From the NCBI RefSeq assembly GCF_017876155.1, contig NZ_JAGINP010000002.1, positions 124,001 through 188,000 of the forward strand: a DNA stretch of 64,000 bases. Reading direction: 5' to 3'. Position numbers and translations under genes: made by a program. Within the stretch, counting starts at the first letter, position 1; every line of letters starts with the position of its first letter. The notes beneath the pieces were generated by a model, which made no database searches, was not told where the DNA came from, and saw only the letters and a list, made by a program, of their open reading frames with translations. Source of the stretch: Azospirillum rugosum. Its GTDB lineage: Bacteria > Pseudomonadota > Alphaproteobacteria > Azospirillales > Azospirillaceae. Shown one piece after another: positions 12,207-21,051 of the stretch.

Positions 12207-12262
12207 CTTTTTCTGTGACACAGAAAAAGGCGCTTGACGCTTTTCTGTGTCACAGAAATACT
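12207..12262 (+). promoter_or_regulatory. early promoter with two palindromic operators
   Basis: Operator 1 is a perfect 11-bp inverted repeat, CTTTTTCTGTG (12207-12217) and CACAGAAAAAG (12219-12229), with a 1-nt centre. Operator 2 is TTTCTGTG (12242-12249) / CACAGAAA (12251-12258) with a 1-nt centre. The centres are 32 bp apart, about three helical turns. A promoter, TTGACG 12234-12239 and AATACT 12257-12262 with 17-bp spacing, has operator 2 inside its spacer. This is the layout of a phage early promoter shut by a dimeric repressor binding cooperatively. Confidence 0.75.
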
Positions 12263-12326
12263 GCGCCGTGCAACATGGCTGAAAGTGGTGCCACTTTCGC
12301 CGCGAACTCCCAGACGGGCAGGACAC

Positions 12327-12587
12327 ATGAACACTCGATTTCTGCGCTTTCCCGAGGTTCAGGCCAGGGTCGGCGGGTACACGCGGGTCCATATCGACCG
12401 GCTCGAAAAGCAGGGGAAGTTCCCCAAGCGCGTGAAGATCGGCGCGAACGCTGTCGGCTGGGCCGAGAACGAAATCGACGCCTGGATGAAGGAGAAGATG
12501 GTTGAGCGCGAGGCGGCCGGGCAGTCCGGCGGCGTCGCTCACCATGCCATGAACGGAGCCGACGGGCGGGAACACGTTGGCGCGTAA
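12327..12587 (+). CDS. AlpA-like phage transcriptional regulator / excisionase-type wHTH
   Basis: The 86-aa protein has the AlpA / MerR-like winged helix pattern: FLRFPEVQARVGGYTRVHIDRLEK, then GKFPKRVKIGANAVGWAENEIDAWMKEK (about residues 5-58). AlpA-type proteins activate excision or integrase genes or serve as directionality factors in many prophages. ATG 12327 lies just downstream of the double operator, so it is the first gene of the repressible transcript. The C-terminal 28 residues are low-complexity. Confidence 0.82.
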   Translation: MNTRFLRFPEVQARVGGYTRVHIDRLEKQGKFPKRVKIGANAVGWAENEIDAWMKEKMVEREAAGQSGGVAHHAMNGADGREHVGA

Positions 12588-12674
12588 TTCCCGCCGTCAT
12601 CGCCGATAGCCGAACAGGTGTTGCGAGCACCGCGCTCGGCTCAAACCACAACACGGACCACAGGAGAACGGGCC

Positions 12675-13400
12675 ATGAGTGGACCCGACTATAGCACGGG
12701 TGCGCCCGGTGTGCGCAACCCTTCCGATGGAGCTTCGTCCGGTTTGGCTGCGCCGGACCTTCAGGCCGATGCGCCGCTTGTGGCGCTTTGGCGCCAGCTC
12801 GGCGAGGTGACCGCCCACCTCACGACCCTGGAGACCAGGCGCGATGTCGTTGCCCAGAGCCTCCCGGCCTGGGTGAGAGCCGAAGGCCAAAGCTATCCCG
12901 AGTGGACCGACGAGATGCTGCTGGAGCACGCCATCCCGCCGGAACTCGGCCGGCGCTTCGGCCCGGTCGAAATTCACGCGCTCAACGAGACGCTGGAGCG
13001 CTCCTGCCCGATGCGGGTGGAGCTGGAGAAGGAAGCCGGCGAGCGGCGCGTGGCGGCTTTCAAGGCGCGGATAGCTGAAGCCGATCAGGAGCGGGAGCGG
13101 ATCGGCCTCACCGGCATTGACAGCGAGATTGAGGCCGTCGTCGAGGATCAGGTTTCGCTCATCCGGGAGATCGTGAGGGCGAAACACGCCACCGCGGCCG
13201 GCCTGCTCGTTCGGGCGTGGACGTGGCTTCTCAGCCACTCGGATTTCGGCCGCATGAGCCGCGAAGAAGTGATCGCCAGCGACGATGGCGCCGCCGTGCT
13301 CCTCGACGTGATCGGCGACCTGCACCGCCAGTACCCCGCGACCGTCGCCGCGCTCCAGCCGCTGCCCGTGATCGTGAAGATCATCGGAGGTGCGGCATGA
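12675..13400 (+). CDS. hypothetical phage protein (paralogue of next gene)
   Basis: A 241-aa soluble, largely helical protein with no recognised domain. It aligns with the next gene in at least three blocks: PLVALWRQLGEV versus ALVTLWVRFVEL, EWTDEMLLEHAIP versus EWTDEMLRDLAIP, and a C-terminal LHRQYPATVAALQPLPVIVKI versus IERIFPDIAAVLPLDPITSKI. The two are therefore tandem paralogues. The gene ends in codons for GGAA, where GGAGGTG serves as ribosome site of the next gene (ATGA overlap). It opens the early operon, about 90 bp after the AlpA-like gene. Confidence 0.75.
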   Translation: MSGPDYSTGAPGVRNPSDGASSGLAAPDLQADAPLVALWRQLGEVTAHLTTLETRRDVVAQSLPAWVRAEGQSYPEWTDEMLLEHAIPPELGRRFGPVEIHALNETLERSCPMRVELEKEAGERRVAAFKARIAEADQERERIGLTGIDSEIEAVVEDQVSLIREIVRAKHATAAGLLVRAWTWLLSHSDFGRMSREEVIASDDGAAVLLDVIGDLHRQYPATVAALQPLPVIVKIIGGAA

Positions 13401-14272
13401 CCCGCAAGCACGGAACTTCTCCGTCGCGCCGCTCGCTCCTGGCTTGCGCGTCGGCTGCGGCGCTGGCCGCGACCAGCCCGGCGCGGGCCGCCTCGACGCC
13501 CGGCGGCATCGACCTCTCGGGGGATGAAGCGCTCGTCACCCTGTGGGTGCGCTTCGTGGAGCTTTCGGCGCAGTACGTCGAAGCCAAGGCCAAGGTGAAG
13601 GAGGCCGTCAACCGTCTGCCGCAGTGGGCGCGCTGGCAGAGCGCCAGTTGGGGCGGCTTCACGGGCGAACCGGAATGGACCGACGAGATGCTGCGCGATC
13701 TGGCGATACCGGAGAGTGTCGGCCGGCGGCCGAACTTCAAGGGGCTCGAAGACCTCGCCGCCGAGACGATGAAGGAGGCGTATCGCCCCTATACCAAGAA
13801 CGGGAGCGCCGCTGGTGCCTCGTTACTGTGCCTCCTCGATAAGGCGCAGCTCGCCCGTGGCGAACTGCCGGTCGACGCGATCTACCACGAACCTGAACCT
13901 TCCGCCGCCCGTGATCTGAACGAGCGCCGGTGGGCGGCCTACCGCCGCCGGCACGACGAGCAGAGGGCCGAGGAAGACAAGGCCGGCGTCACTGCGGCGA
14001 ACGAGGTTGCCGATCAGCTGTCGAACGCTCTCCACGACGTGAAGTGGGAAATCATCGATAGCAACGCCAACACGGCCGCCGGGACGATCATCAAGCTCCG
14101 GGTGCTGGCCTTCCAGAAGACCGAAGAGGGCGCCCTTCAACCGGACGAGATGGACTCCGAAGACCGGGCCATTGTGGGGCTCGCGCGCCAGATCGAGCGC
14201 ATCTTCCCCGACATCGCCGCCGTCCTTCCGCTCGATCCGATCACCAGCAAGATCCTTGGGGGTGCGGCATGA
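13397..14272 (+). CDS. hypothetical phage protein with Tat-like signal
   Basis: A 291-aa paralogue of the upstream protein. It differs by an N-terminal extension of about 33 residues with a twin-arginine motif SRRSLLA, a hydrophobic Ala/Leu stretch and an ARAAS cleavage-like end, as in a Tat signal peptide. No catalytic motif is recognised in the mature part. A segment TAAGTIIKLRVLAF near residue 230 recurs in related form in other proteins of this operon. It overlaps its neighbours by ATGA at both ends. Export of an early phage protein would be unusual. Confidence 0.75.
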   Translation: MTRKHGTSPSRRSLLACASAAALAATSPARAASTPGGIDLSGDEALVTLWVRFVELSAQYVEAKAKVKEAVNRLPQWARWQSASWGGFTGEPEWTDEMLRDLAIPESVGRRPNFKGLEDLAAETMKEAYRPYTKNGSAAGASLLCLLDKAQLARGELPVDAIYHEPEPSAARDLNERRWAAYRRRHDEQRAEEDKAGVTAANEVADQLSNALHDVKWEIIDSNANTAAGTIIKLRVLAFQKTEEGALQPDEMDSEDRAIVGLARQIERIFPDIAAVLPLDPITSKILGGAA

Positions 14273-15438
14273 CCGACATTCCGATCACCGTCATTCCGCC
14301 CGGCGCCTTCGGTGACGAGGCTCTGCTTTCCGCCTTCGGCCGCTGGCTGCCGCTCACCATCAATGCCGTGGAGCACGGCTACGACCCATCACCGGAGGAG
14401 AACGAGGTCTCGAAAGAAAGCGTCTCGTTCTACATCGACACCCCGGCGCTCTCGCCCGTCGGCGTGATCATGAAGATGGCCGCCTTCATGTATTGGGCTG
14501 ATGATGTCGGTGGGTTCACCGAAGACCACGAACACCCGCTCTACAAGTTCAAGCTCTCCCTTCCCAAAGAAGCAGAGCGTGTAGGCGGGCCTCTTGCTCG
14601 CGACGCTGTTGGGTTCGGGTTGCGCATGATCGAACAATACATGCTCCGCGCAGAAAAACGTGACAGCGACCAGAGTGGCGAAATCACGAAGCTCCGTGCG
14701 CAGGTCAATGGGACGGAAATCAAACCTTCGCTCGATACCCTGTGGCTGGTGCGGTGCATCGGCGAGAACTGGAACGCTTACAACGAGTTGGACCCGTGCG
14801 TTCGTCGCCGTGAGCCGGGCGAGCCGGAAAGGAACTCCGTTCGCGACCGCGAGTACGACGCTCGTGTAGACCGGAACTTCGTGTTGGCCGACATGCTTCT
14901 GCACAGCGGGAGCCGGACGGTTGGCGACGTGGCCTTGCAGGCTGTGGTCGCCGCTTTGTTTATGGACGGCATCGTCACGGACCTGGAGGCGATCGACAAT
15001 GAGCACGGCGGCTATGCCGTGGCCGCCCGGAACGCTCGGGCTATATGGCGAATGCTGGAGGCGGCGGCGCCCGTTCTGGCCGCGACCGCTGGCATCAACC
15101 CGCGCGAAATGGGTCTCGGGTCGTACCTGCGGATTGACGAGTTCCCCGTTCCGACGAAGCCCGAACAGCCCACGGACATCCACATTCCCACCGGCCTCAC
15201 CGACGCCGACATGGAAACCCTGTCCCTTGTCCGCAGCATGTCGCCTGAAGGCCGGGCGTCCTTCCTCGCGGTCGGCAAGGCCCTGCTCGCCCTATCGGAG
15301 GCCGAGAAGACCGGCGTCGGCATCGACGAGGCGATAGACGCGCTGGAGGCCGCCAACCCCCTGTCCGAGCCCATGCGCGCCTACGTCGCCGAACTGCGCG
15401 CCAAGCGCGCCAACGTCAAGACCGGAGGTGCCGCATGA
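14269..15438 (+). CDS. hypothetical phage protein
   Basis: A 389-aa protein of unknown function. It is acidic with alternating helical stretches and no signal peptide or membrane segment. Weak local features are a C-terminal ALLALSEAEKTGVGIDEAID helical block and a central pattern of conserved Trp. It is joined by ATGA overlaps to the genes on both sides and ends with GGAA codons containing the next ribosome site. It is probably co-expressed with the HerA-like ATPase that follows. Confidence 0.72.
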   Translation: MTDIPITVIPPGAFGDEALLSAFGRWLPLTINAVEHGYDPSPEENEVSKESVSFYIDTPALSPVGVIMKMAAFMYWADDVGGFTEDHEHPLYKFKLSLPKEAERVGGPLARDAVGFGLRMIEQYMLRAEKRDSDQSGEITKLRAQVNGTEIKPSLDTLWLVRCIGENWNAYNELDPCVRRREPGEPERNSVRDREYDARVDRNFVLADMLLHSGSRTVGDVALQAVVAALFMDGIVTDLEAIDNEHGGYAVAARNARAIWRMLEAAAPVLAATAGINPREMGLGSYLRIDEFPVPTKPEQPTDIHIPTGLTDADMETLSLVRSMSPEGRASFLAVGKALLALSEAEKTGVGIDEAIDALEAANPLSEPMRAYVAELRAKRANVKTGGAA

Positions 15439-16367
15439 CCGGCCAATTCAAGGTGGTGCTCGGCAAGGAAGTCGAGCGGCGGCTGATCGACCTGCAGCTT
15501 GATCTGGTCGAACTCATGAGCACCCGGCTCCTGATCCAGGGCGCCTCGGGCGCAGGCAAGACGTGGACGCTGCGCCGGACGCTGGAGCAGTCGGCCCGCA
15601 TGGTCCAGCAGATCGTCGTGGACATCGAAGGCGACTTCGCCTCGCTGTCCAAGCACTTCGGGCATGCCGTGGTCGGCGTGGACGAGGCGCGGCGGATCGG
15701 CGGGGCGGAGCTGGCCCACCACATCCGCGAGCACCGCTACTCGGCGGTTCTCGACCTGTCGGGGGCCGACCGGGACGAGCAGGCCTACATCGCCGCCGAC
15801 TTCATGGAGGGGCTGGTCAGCGCGCCGCAGGCGACCTGGGAGACCGCGGCGCTGGTCGCGGTGGACGAGGCCCACACCATCGCCCCGGAGCGTTCGTCCG
15901 GTGCCGGCGACGACCGCAAGGCTTCAACCGGCGCCCTGGTCGATCTGGCCGCCCGCGGCCGCAAGCGGGGCCTGTGCCTCGTGGCTGGGACGCAGCGGGT
16001 CGCCAAGCTGCACAAGAACGTCGTCGCCGAGATGGGGAACGTCCTGATCGGCCGGACGGTGATCGACGTGGACGTGTCGCGGGCCGCCGGCCTGCTCGGC
16101 GTGAGCGCGGCGCAGGCGGCCAAGCTGCGGCAACTCAAGGCGGGCGACTTCTTCGCCGTCGGAACGGCGCTGGCGTCTCGCCCGACTCTGTTCCGGGTCG
16201 GCGAGGTCACCTCCGAACACCGCAGCACGCCGCCGCTCTCCGGCCCGTCCTCGCTCGACGCCGCGGAGGTGACGGCAATGCTCCGGGCCATGCCCCCGAA
16301 GAACAAGCCCGCGACCATGGACGAACCGGCGAACGATGCCGGCGCCGTCGCCATAGCGGCCGAGTGA
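15435..16367 (+). CDS. HerA/FtsK-type P-loop ATPase (DUF87-like)
   Basis: A 310-aa ATPase. Walker A is GASGAGKT at residues 36-43. Walker B is LVAVDEAH at 140-147, with the acidic pair DE and following H seen in HerA helicase-like proteins. TIAPERSS and LAARGRKRGLCLVAGTQR follow, matching the sensor and arginine-finger regions of DUF87/HerA proteins that act as hexameric DNA translocases. There is no nuclease domain in the chain; the next gene encodes a ParB-like protein that could be a partner. It may serve replication, recombination or host take-over, and its exact role is unknown. Confidence 0.82.
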   Translation: MTGQFKVVLGKEVERRLIDLQLDLVELMSTRLLIQGASGAGKTWTLRRTLEQSARMVQQIVVDIEGDFASLSKHFGHAVVGVDEARRIGGAELAHHIREHRYSAVLDLSGADRDEQAYIAADFMEGLVSAPQATWETAALVAVDEAHTIAPERSSGAGDDRKASTGALVDLAARGRKRGLCLVAGTQRVAKLHKNVVAEMGNVLIGRTVIDVDVSRAAGLLGVSAAQAAKLRQLKAGDFFAVGTALASRPTLFRVGEVTSEHRSTPPLSGPSSLDAAEVTAMLRAMPPKNKPATMDEPANDAGAVAIAAE

Positions 16368-16377
16368 GGGTGCCATC

Positions 16378-17289
16378 ATGAACCTGAACATCCCCTATGA
16401 GGACGGCGAGCCGACCCGGATCGGCACCCTCGACCTCACCGGCCTGGAGCACTCCACCGAACTCGGCCCGATGCCCGAGTTCGTCATGATCCCGAAGGAC
16501 TGGCTCTGCGTCGACCACACCTACCAGCGGAAGATGGAGGGGCGGCGCTCGGCCGAACTGGTCCGCAAGATCGTGGAAGAGTTCACCTGGGCGAAGTTCC
16601 AGCCGCTGACCGTCGTCCAGATGGAAGACGGCCGGTTCCTCGTGGTGGACGGGCAGCACCGCGCCACCGCCGCCACGCTCCACCCGTTGGTGGAGGAGGT
16701 GCCCTGTTGGGTCGTCCCGGCCCCGGAGCGCAAGGCACAGGCCAAGGTGTTCGTCGGCATCAACGCCGACCGGAACGCCATGAGCGCCCTGCAAATCTTC
16801 AAGGCCATGCTGGCGGCCGGCGACCCCGACGCCCTCCAGGTGAAATCGGTGTGCGAGCGGGCCGGGGTTACCATCGTCTACAGCATCTCCGGCGCCTCCA
16901 AGGCGCTCGCGCCGGCGCAGACGCAGGCGGTCAGCACCATCCGCAAGCTGATCGTCCAGCACGGGGAGGGGCCGGTGCTTGCCGCCCTCCAGACGCTGGT
17001 CGGAGCCTACCCGGACGTTCCGGGGCAGCTGCGGTCGCAGATCATTTCCGCGCTGACGGCGATGTTCGTCCGCTACGGCGACCGCATCGACCGTGACCGC
17101 CTGGTCAAGCTCCTGTGGGACCGGGACTGCGAGGATCTGCTGGAGGCCGCCCGCAAGGTGAAGAAGCTCATGGGCGGCAGCACGGAAAGCTGTCTCGTGG
17201 AGGCGCTGGTGCGGATCTACGACACCAAGCTCGCCGACGCCAAGAAGCTCAACCCGGCGGCTCCCGGCAACGTGGGAGCCGCAGCATGA
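16378..17289 (+). CDS. ParB/Srx-fold protein (DUF6551-like)
   Basis: A 303-aa protein with the ParB N-terminal fold. The block FQPLTVVQMEDGRFLVVDGQHR (about residues 74-95) includes the hallmark DGQHR at 91-95, where ParB-family proteins bind nucleotide or carry nuclease activity. The preceding Tyr-Gln-Arg segment (HTYQRKM) is also typical. The C-terminal two thirds are helical without a ParB HTH signature. It starts 10 bp after the HerA-like ATPase, suggesting a functional pair. Confidence 0.78.
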   Translation: MNLNIPYEDGEPTRIGTLDLTGLEHSTELGPMPEFVMIPKDWLCVDHTYQRKMEGRRSAELVRKIVEEFTWAKFQPLTVVQMEDGRFLVVDGQHRATAATLHPLVEEVPCWVVPAPERKAQAKVFVGINADRNAMSALQIFKAMLAAGDPDALQVKSVCERAGVTIVYSISGASKALAPAQTQAVSTIRKLIVQHGEGPVLAALQTLVGAYPDVPGQLRSQIISALTAMFVRYGDRIDRDRLVKLLWDRDCEDLLEAARKVKKLMGGSTESCLVEALVRIYDTKLADAKKLNPAAPGNVGAAA

Positions 17290-17702
17290 CCAGACACCCA
17301 CCATCGGCGCTGGCGGCCATCGCCAGGGCCTACGGCGTGACCCTCGAAGAGGTCACGGTCGCCAACGAGCCCGCGTGGAAGGGGTGTTGCCCGTTTCACG
17401 CCGAGAAGACGCCGAGCTTCTACGTCTACGTGACCGACACGTTCCTGTGCCTCGGGTGCGGGGCGTCCGGTGACGGCGTCGAGTTCGTTCGGCGGATCGA
17501 GGAAGCCAAGACCGCATGGCTGGCGGCGTGCGCTGCGCACTTCGCCGAGCACTACAGCATGAACCGGGCTCGGGCCGCGCAAGCCGCCGCGTCGGCGTGG
17601 GGCGCCTGCCTCCAGCACCACGGCGATCAAGCCTCGGCTCTCACCTCCTGCCTGCCGGCCGATGCGGCGGACGAGTGCATGAAGTTCGGAGGCGCGGCAT
17701 GA
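17286..17702 (+). CDS. CHC2 zinc-finger (primase-type) domain protein
   Basis: A 138-aa protein with a DnaG-type CHC2 zinc finger: C35-P-F-H38 followed by C55-L-G-C58 in WKGCCPFHAEKTPSF and CLGCGASGDGVEFV. There is no TOPRIM or polymerase domain, so it is a free-standing primase zinc finger that may help template recognition for the primase-helicase encoded at 22148-23971. ATGA overlaps join it to both neighbours, and it ends with GGAA. Confidence 0.85.
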   Translation: MTRHPPSALAAIARAYGVTLEEVTVANEPAWKGCCPFHAEKTPSFYVYVTDTFLCLGCGASGDGVEFVRRIEEAKTAWLAACAAHFAEHYSMNRARAAQAAASAWGACLQHHGDQASALTSCLPADAADECMKFGGAA

Positions 17703-18214
17703 AGCGCAAGACCTCCAACCGGCGCCGGCTGGCCGACGCCCTCACCAACCTTTCGTGGTCCGAACGGCTGCGGGAGATTGATGGACGCCTCTCCGACCTC
17801 TTCGAGGAGGCCCTGAGCGAGGCCGCCATCAGGGACATTCAGGCCGGCAGCAACATCCGCTGGCTCGCGCCCGATGACGCCACTCTGGCTGACGTCGCCC
17901 ACAAGCTGTCCGACGCGGCGCGCACCACCCTGACCGATGCGCTGGTGCTGCTGGGCGAGCCGGCCGGGCCGGTTTCAAGCGCGGCCGAGGCGGCGATCTG
18001 CCTGATGACCAGCCGCCCGGCGATCCGCAACATCGCCGTCCGCTGGATCAACGGCAACGGCCTGGAGGCGCTTCGGCGCGAGCTGATCGGCCTGCCGGGC
18101 ATCGCCTTGTTGATGCTGGCTGCCTCCTACGAGAAGCCGACGGACGACACCGACTCGTTGGTTCGCATGGCTCACCGGATGGTTCCGGGCCGGGCGAAGG
18201 GGAGGGCGGCATGA
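17699..18214 (+). CDS. hypothetical phage protein
   Basis: A 171-aa helical protein with a basic N-terminus (MKRKTSNRRR) and no recognised family. A segment DAALV-like (TLTDALVLLGEP, then SSAAEAAICLM) resembles the short helical repeats seen elsewhere in the early operon. Both ends overlap neighbours by ATGA. Confidence 0.68.
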   Translation: MKRKTSNRRRLADALTNLSWSERLREIDGRLSDLFEEALSEAAIRDIQAGSNIRWLAPDDATLADVAHKLSDAARTTLTDALVLLGEPAGPVSSAAEAAICLMTSRPAIRNIAVRWINGNGLEALRRELIGLPGIALLMLAASYEKPTDDTDSLVRMAHRMVPGRAKGRAA

Positions 18215-18639
18215 TGCGGCGCGCCTCCGAAACCAGCGTCGTGTCGGCTCTGCACCCGAACGACGTGCCGCCGGTTCCACCTGATCATGCGCAAGCGCTC
18301 GCCGTCATCGACGACCTGTGGGCGCGTGGCATCAAGGTCCCGGTGGAAAAGCTGGGCGACCTGAACCGCCTGGACGCCGACGAGATCCGCGACGGCTACA
18401 TGGAGGGGATTTCCCCGGACAGTCCCGAGCCCGGCAACAACCGGTCCCGCGCGTTCTGGCACGGCTGGCGGAACGCCCGGATCGACCGCGGCCACCACGA
18501 GAAGGACGAGGCCGCAAAGGAGCTGGCGCGCCGCGCCTACTGGTGGGCGTGCCGAGCGCCGGCAACCGGCCGCGTCGCCGACGAACCCGACCGCTACGCC
18601 GACCTGGAAAGCGCCCTTGAGCGCGGGGAACTGGTGTGA
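18211..18639 (+). CDS. hypothetical phage protein
   Basis: A 142-aa acidic protein. The block DEIRDGYMEGISPDSPEPGNNRSRAFWHGWRNARID resembles the small 'ribosome modulation factor-like' motif (G-Y-x-G, FWHGWRNAR). That motif is found in short phage and RMF-related proteins (GxxAxxxGxxxNPY...WxxGW). This similarity is only by eye. Alternative starts are 18211 and 18214 (ATGATG). Confidence 0.66.
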   Translation: MMRRASETSVVSALHPNDVPPVPPDHAQALAVIDDLWARGIKVPVEKLGDLNRLDADEIRDGYMEGISPDSPEPGNNRSRAFWHGWRNARIDRGHHEKDEAAKELARRAYWWACRAPATGRVADEPDRYADLESALERGELV

Positions 18640-19664
18640 TGAAGAAACTCGACACCGACAAGCTGCTGAAGGTGCTGGCGATGGCCGGCTCCGATCAGGA
18701 CGGCGAAGCGCTGGCTGCTCTGCGGAAGGCGCAGGGCATGCTCAAGGACGCCGGGAAGACGTTCGGCGACCTCACCGTGAAGGGGCAGGACAGGGCGACC
18801 AAAGCCAAGCCCTCCCCGGCGGCCGGGCCGACCATCGTGGACATCTTCGCCGGCTTCGACGACCACATGGAGGCGAAGCAGCCCGGCTGGAAAGCCAAGC
18901 AGGCCGAGGCCCGCGCCGAGCGCACCCGCCGGGAGGCGGACGAGCGCGCGGCGGCGATTGCTAGGTACGGATCGCTGGAGCAGGCCAAGCAGCCGTGTCC
19001 GCGCGAACAGCGCCTGAATGAGGCCACGGCGCATCTGAAGCGCACGATCAGCAAGGAGTATGCCAACGGGACTTTCGACGTGGACAGCCTGGACGGCTGG
19101 ACCGGCGGCTTTGACGATAAGATGCCGGACTCCGTCATGGCCGCCGTGGCGGGTGCCTACCCGATGCCTTCCACTCTTCGCGATGCCCGTGACGAGGCCC
19201 TGTACTGGACCGGCCGCAACCGTGAACTGGAGCGCGTTTGGACCGAGCCCGGGTCCATCTTCGGGGCGGACAGCTATCTTGGGCTGGCGGCAGATGCCCG
19301 GCGGATGCTGGTTGACGATCTGTGGCGCAAGGGGCCGATCGCCACGCTGGACGACCTCCAGGTGCGGATCGAATGCGCCGCTTCGGAGGAATGGCGCGAC
19401 CTCGCTTCCGACGCCATGCCGGGCATCCTCGAAGCCTTCAATCGGCTGGTGCCAAATGCCCCCGTGGAGGGCATTTCGCCCGTGATCTGGAAGGCGCCGC
19501 TCCGGCTGGTGCTGAAGGACGTGCCCGGCCAGTGCCTCGCGCTGGCGCTGCACGACCAGGACGGCGAGAAGGTGGCCGTCAACATCAAGCCCACGGACGC
19601 CCTGGCGCTGGCGGTTGACCTGACCAGCTCCACCCGGCAGCGGATGAAAGGGGGTGCTGCATGA
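18639..19664 (+). CDS. hypothetical phage protein, DUF2786-like N-terminus
   Basis: A 341-aa protein. The first 45 residues (LLKVLAMAGSDQDGEALAAL, then a helix ending KTFGDL) resemble the DUF2786 helical hairpin found in phage early proteins. A highly charged helical region follows (about 80-115), then an unknown C-terminal domain. ATG 18639 was chosen because it overlaps the upstream TGA; a GTG at 18636 is immediately before it. It ends with GGAA codons. Confidence 0.68.
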   Translation: MKKLDTDKLLKVLAMAGSDQDGEALAALRKAQGMLKDAGKTFGDLTVKGQDRATKAKPSPAAGPTIVDIFAGFDDHMEAKQPGWKAKQAEARAERTRREADERAAAIARYGSLEQAKQPCPREQRLNEATAHLKRTISKEYANGTFDVDSLDGWTGGFDDKMPDSVMAAVAGAYPMPSTLRDARDEALYWTGRNRELERVWTEPGSIFGADSYLGLAADARRMLVDDLWRKGPIATLDDLQVRIECAASEEWRDLASDAMPGILEAFNRLVPNAPVEGISPVIWKAPLRLVLKDVPGQCLALALHDQDGEKVAVNIKPTDALALAVDLTSSTRQRMKGGAA

Positions 19665-20872
19665 GCACCTCCCATTCTGACCTGCTGGATCTCTACCGTC
19701 GGTGGCGCCACGCCACCCGGCAGGGGGAGCGCTTCGCTCGGATCTGTGAAGACCTCGAAGAGGCCATGGACACGCCTTGGCCGCTGGTCTGCATGCCGTC
19801 CTATGCCGGTGGCGGGATCGTGGAGGGGCTGTACCGGATCGAGCAGGACGAGCGCCTTCTCGACATCGACCGGGAGCGGCTGACGGCGGAATACCGCGAG
19901 AAGTGGGCCGTCTACCAAGCCGCCAAGGAGGCGTGCGGGGCCGAGGCTGCCCACGATGAATCGGTGCGCTGGGAACGGGAAGCCTCAACGCTGGCCGCGC
20001 AGATCATGACGACCCCAGCCCGCACGCTGGAGGAGATGCACGCCAAGACGGCCGTGGGGCTGCGCTTCGCCGATGCCAAGGCGTCGTGCGAAGATCCCGA
20101 TGGTGCGCTTCAGTCCCTCCGCTGCGACATCGGCCGCGCGCTCCGGGGCCAGCGCCGCGGGCGGAATGGCGCCGACGGCTCCCCGGTTGAGCAGCGCGTC
20201 GCCGACCTTGTGCGCCTTCGGGACGAGTTCGAACGCCTCTGGGAGGCGGACGAGGACAGCGCCGAAACCAGTGCATGCGGGTTCCGCGTCGACGCCGCGG
20301 TGCAGGCGATCTACGGCGCGCCCATCGACACCATGGCCGACGCCGCCGCGGTGCTCCGGGGCGTGCTGGTCCATGGCGCCGAAGAGATGAACCGCAGCGA
20401 CATCCCGACGCTGGAAAGGCTGTCCGCCTTCCTCGACGCCCAGGCCGCCCGCGACAGCGCGGCGGCGCACCCGGCGGTTCCCGAGCTGATGCGCCTGTCC
20501 GCGCTGATGGGCTTCGGCCCCGGCGCTGAAGCCGGGCCGGCCGGGCAGGAGGTGGCCGGCCTGCTCGAACTGGAGCGGCTGCACCATGAAGTCGACCAGC
20601 GGTACCAGGCCCTGCCCGACGATCCGCCGGACGAGGTGTGGCAGCCGGTCTACCAGGAACTCCTGGACCTGGAGAACCGCATCACCGAGACCCCCATCAC
20701 GACGATGGCGGGCGCTCTGGTGAAGCTGCGGCTCGCCCTCGGGCCGGTCGGCACCGGCGCTGGCGAGAACCCCGACCGCTGCTTGCACGGCGCCTGTGCG
20801 ACGCTGGAGGCCGTGGCGGTCCAGGCCGGTTACAGCCCGCCCTGGACCAAGCAACAAGGGAGCGGCCAATGA
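19661..20872 (+). CDS. hypothetical phage protein with helical repeats
   Basis: A 403-aa helical protein of unknown function. A pattern, I-x2-T/A-P-x2-T-M/L-x(5-6)-K/L-R/L, occurs three times: IMTTPARTLEEMHAKTAVGL, IYGAPIDTMADAAAVLRGVL and ITETPITTMAGALVKLRLAL. It is therefore built of related units of about 130 residues. Related segments occur in the proteins from 12675 and 13397. It has no membrane or catalytic signature. Confidence 0.68.
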   Translation: MSTSHSDLLDLYRRWRHATRQGERFARICEDLEEAMDTPWPLVCMPSYAGGGIVEGLYRIEQDERLLDIDRERLTAEYREKWAVYQAAKEACGAEAAHDESVRWEREASTLAAQIMTTPARTLEEMHAKTAVGLRFADAKASCEDPDGALQSLRCDIGRALRGQRRGRNGADGSPVEQRVADLVRLRDEFERLWEADEDSAETSACGFRVDAAVQAIYGAPIDTMADAAAVLRGVLVHGAEEMNRSDIPTLERLSAFLDAQAARDSAAAHPAVPELMRLSALMGFGPGAEAGPAGQEVAGLLELERLHHEVDQRYQALPDDPPDEVWQPVYQELLDLENRITETPITTMAGALVKLRLALGPVGTGAGENPDRCLHGACATLEAVAVQAGYSPPWTKQQGSGQ

Positions 20873-21051
20873 AGCGCGGGGCGGCTCAAGGCCGCACCCT
20901 GCATCGTCCAACCTTCGCCGCGCGGGCTCGGGGCATCGCCTCCGACCTGCGCGAGTGCGTTGGAGAGGCAGAGGTCAATCGCGACGATCTGCGCGAGATC
21001 GCGCGGCGGGCTGATGCGCTGGCCGACGAGCTTGAGGGAGCGCAGAAATGA
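20869..21051 (+). CDS. small hypothetical phage protein
   Basis: A 60-aa basic N-terminus plus helical C-terminus (ARARGIASDLRECVGEAEVN). It is coupled by ATGA to both neighbours. The function is unknown. Confidence 0.6.
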   Translation: MKRGAAQGRTLHRPTFAARARGIASDLRECVGEAEVNRDDLREIARRADALADELEGAQK

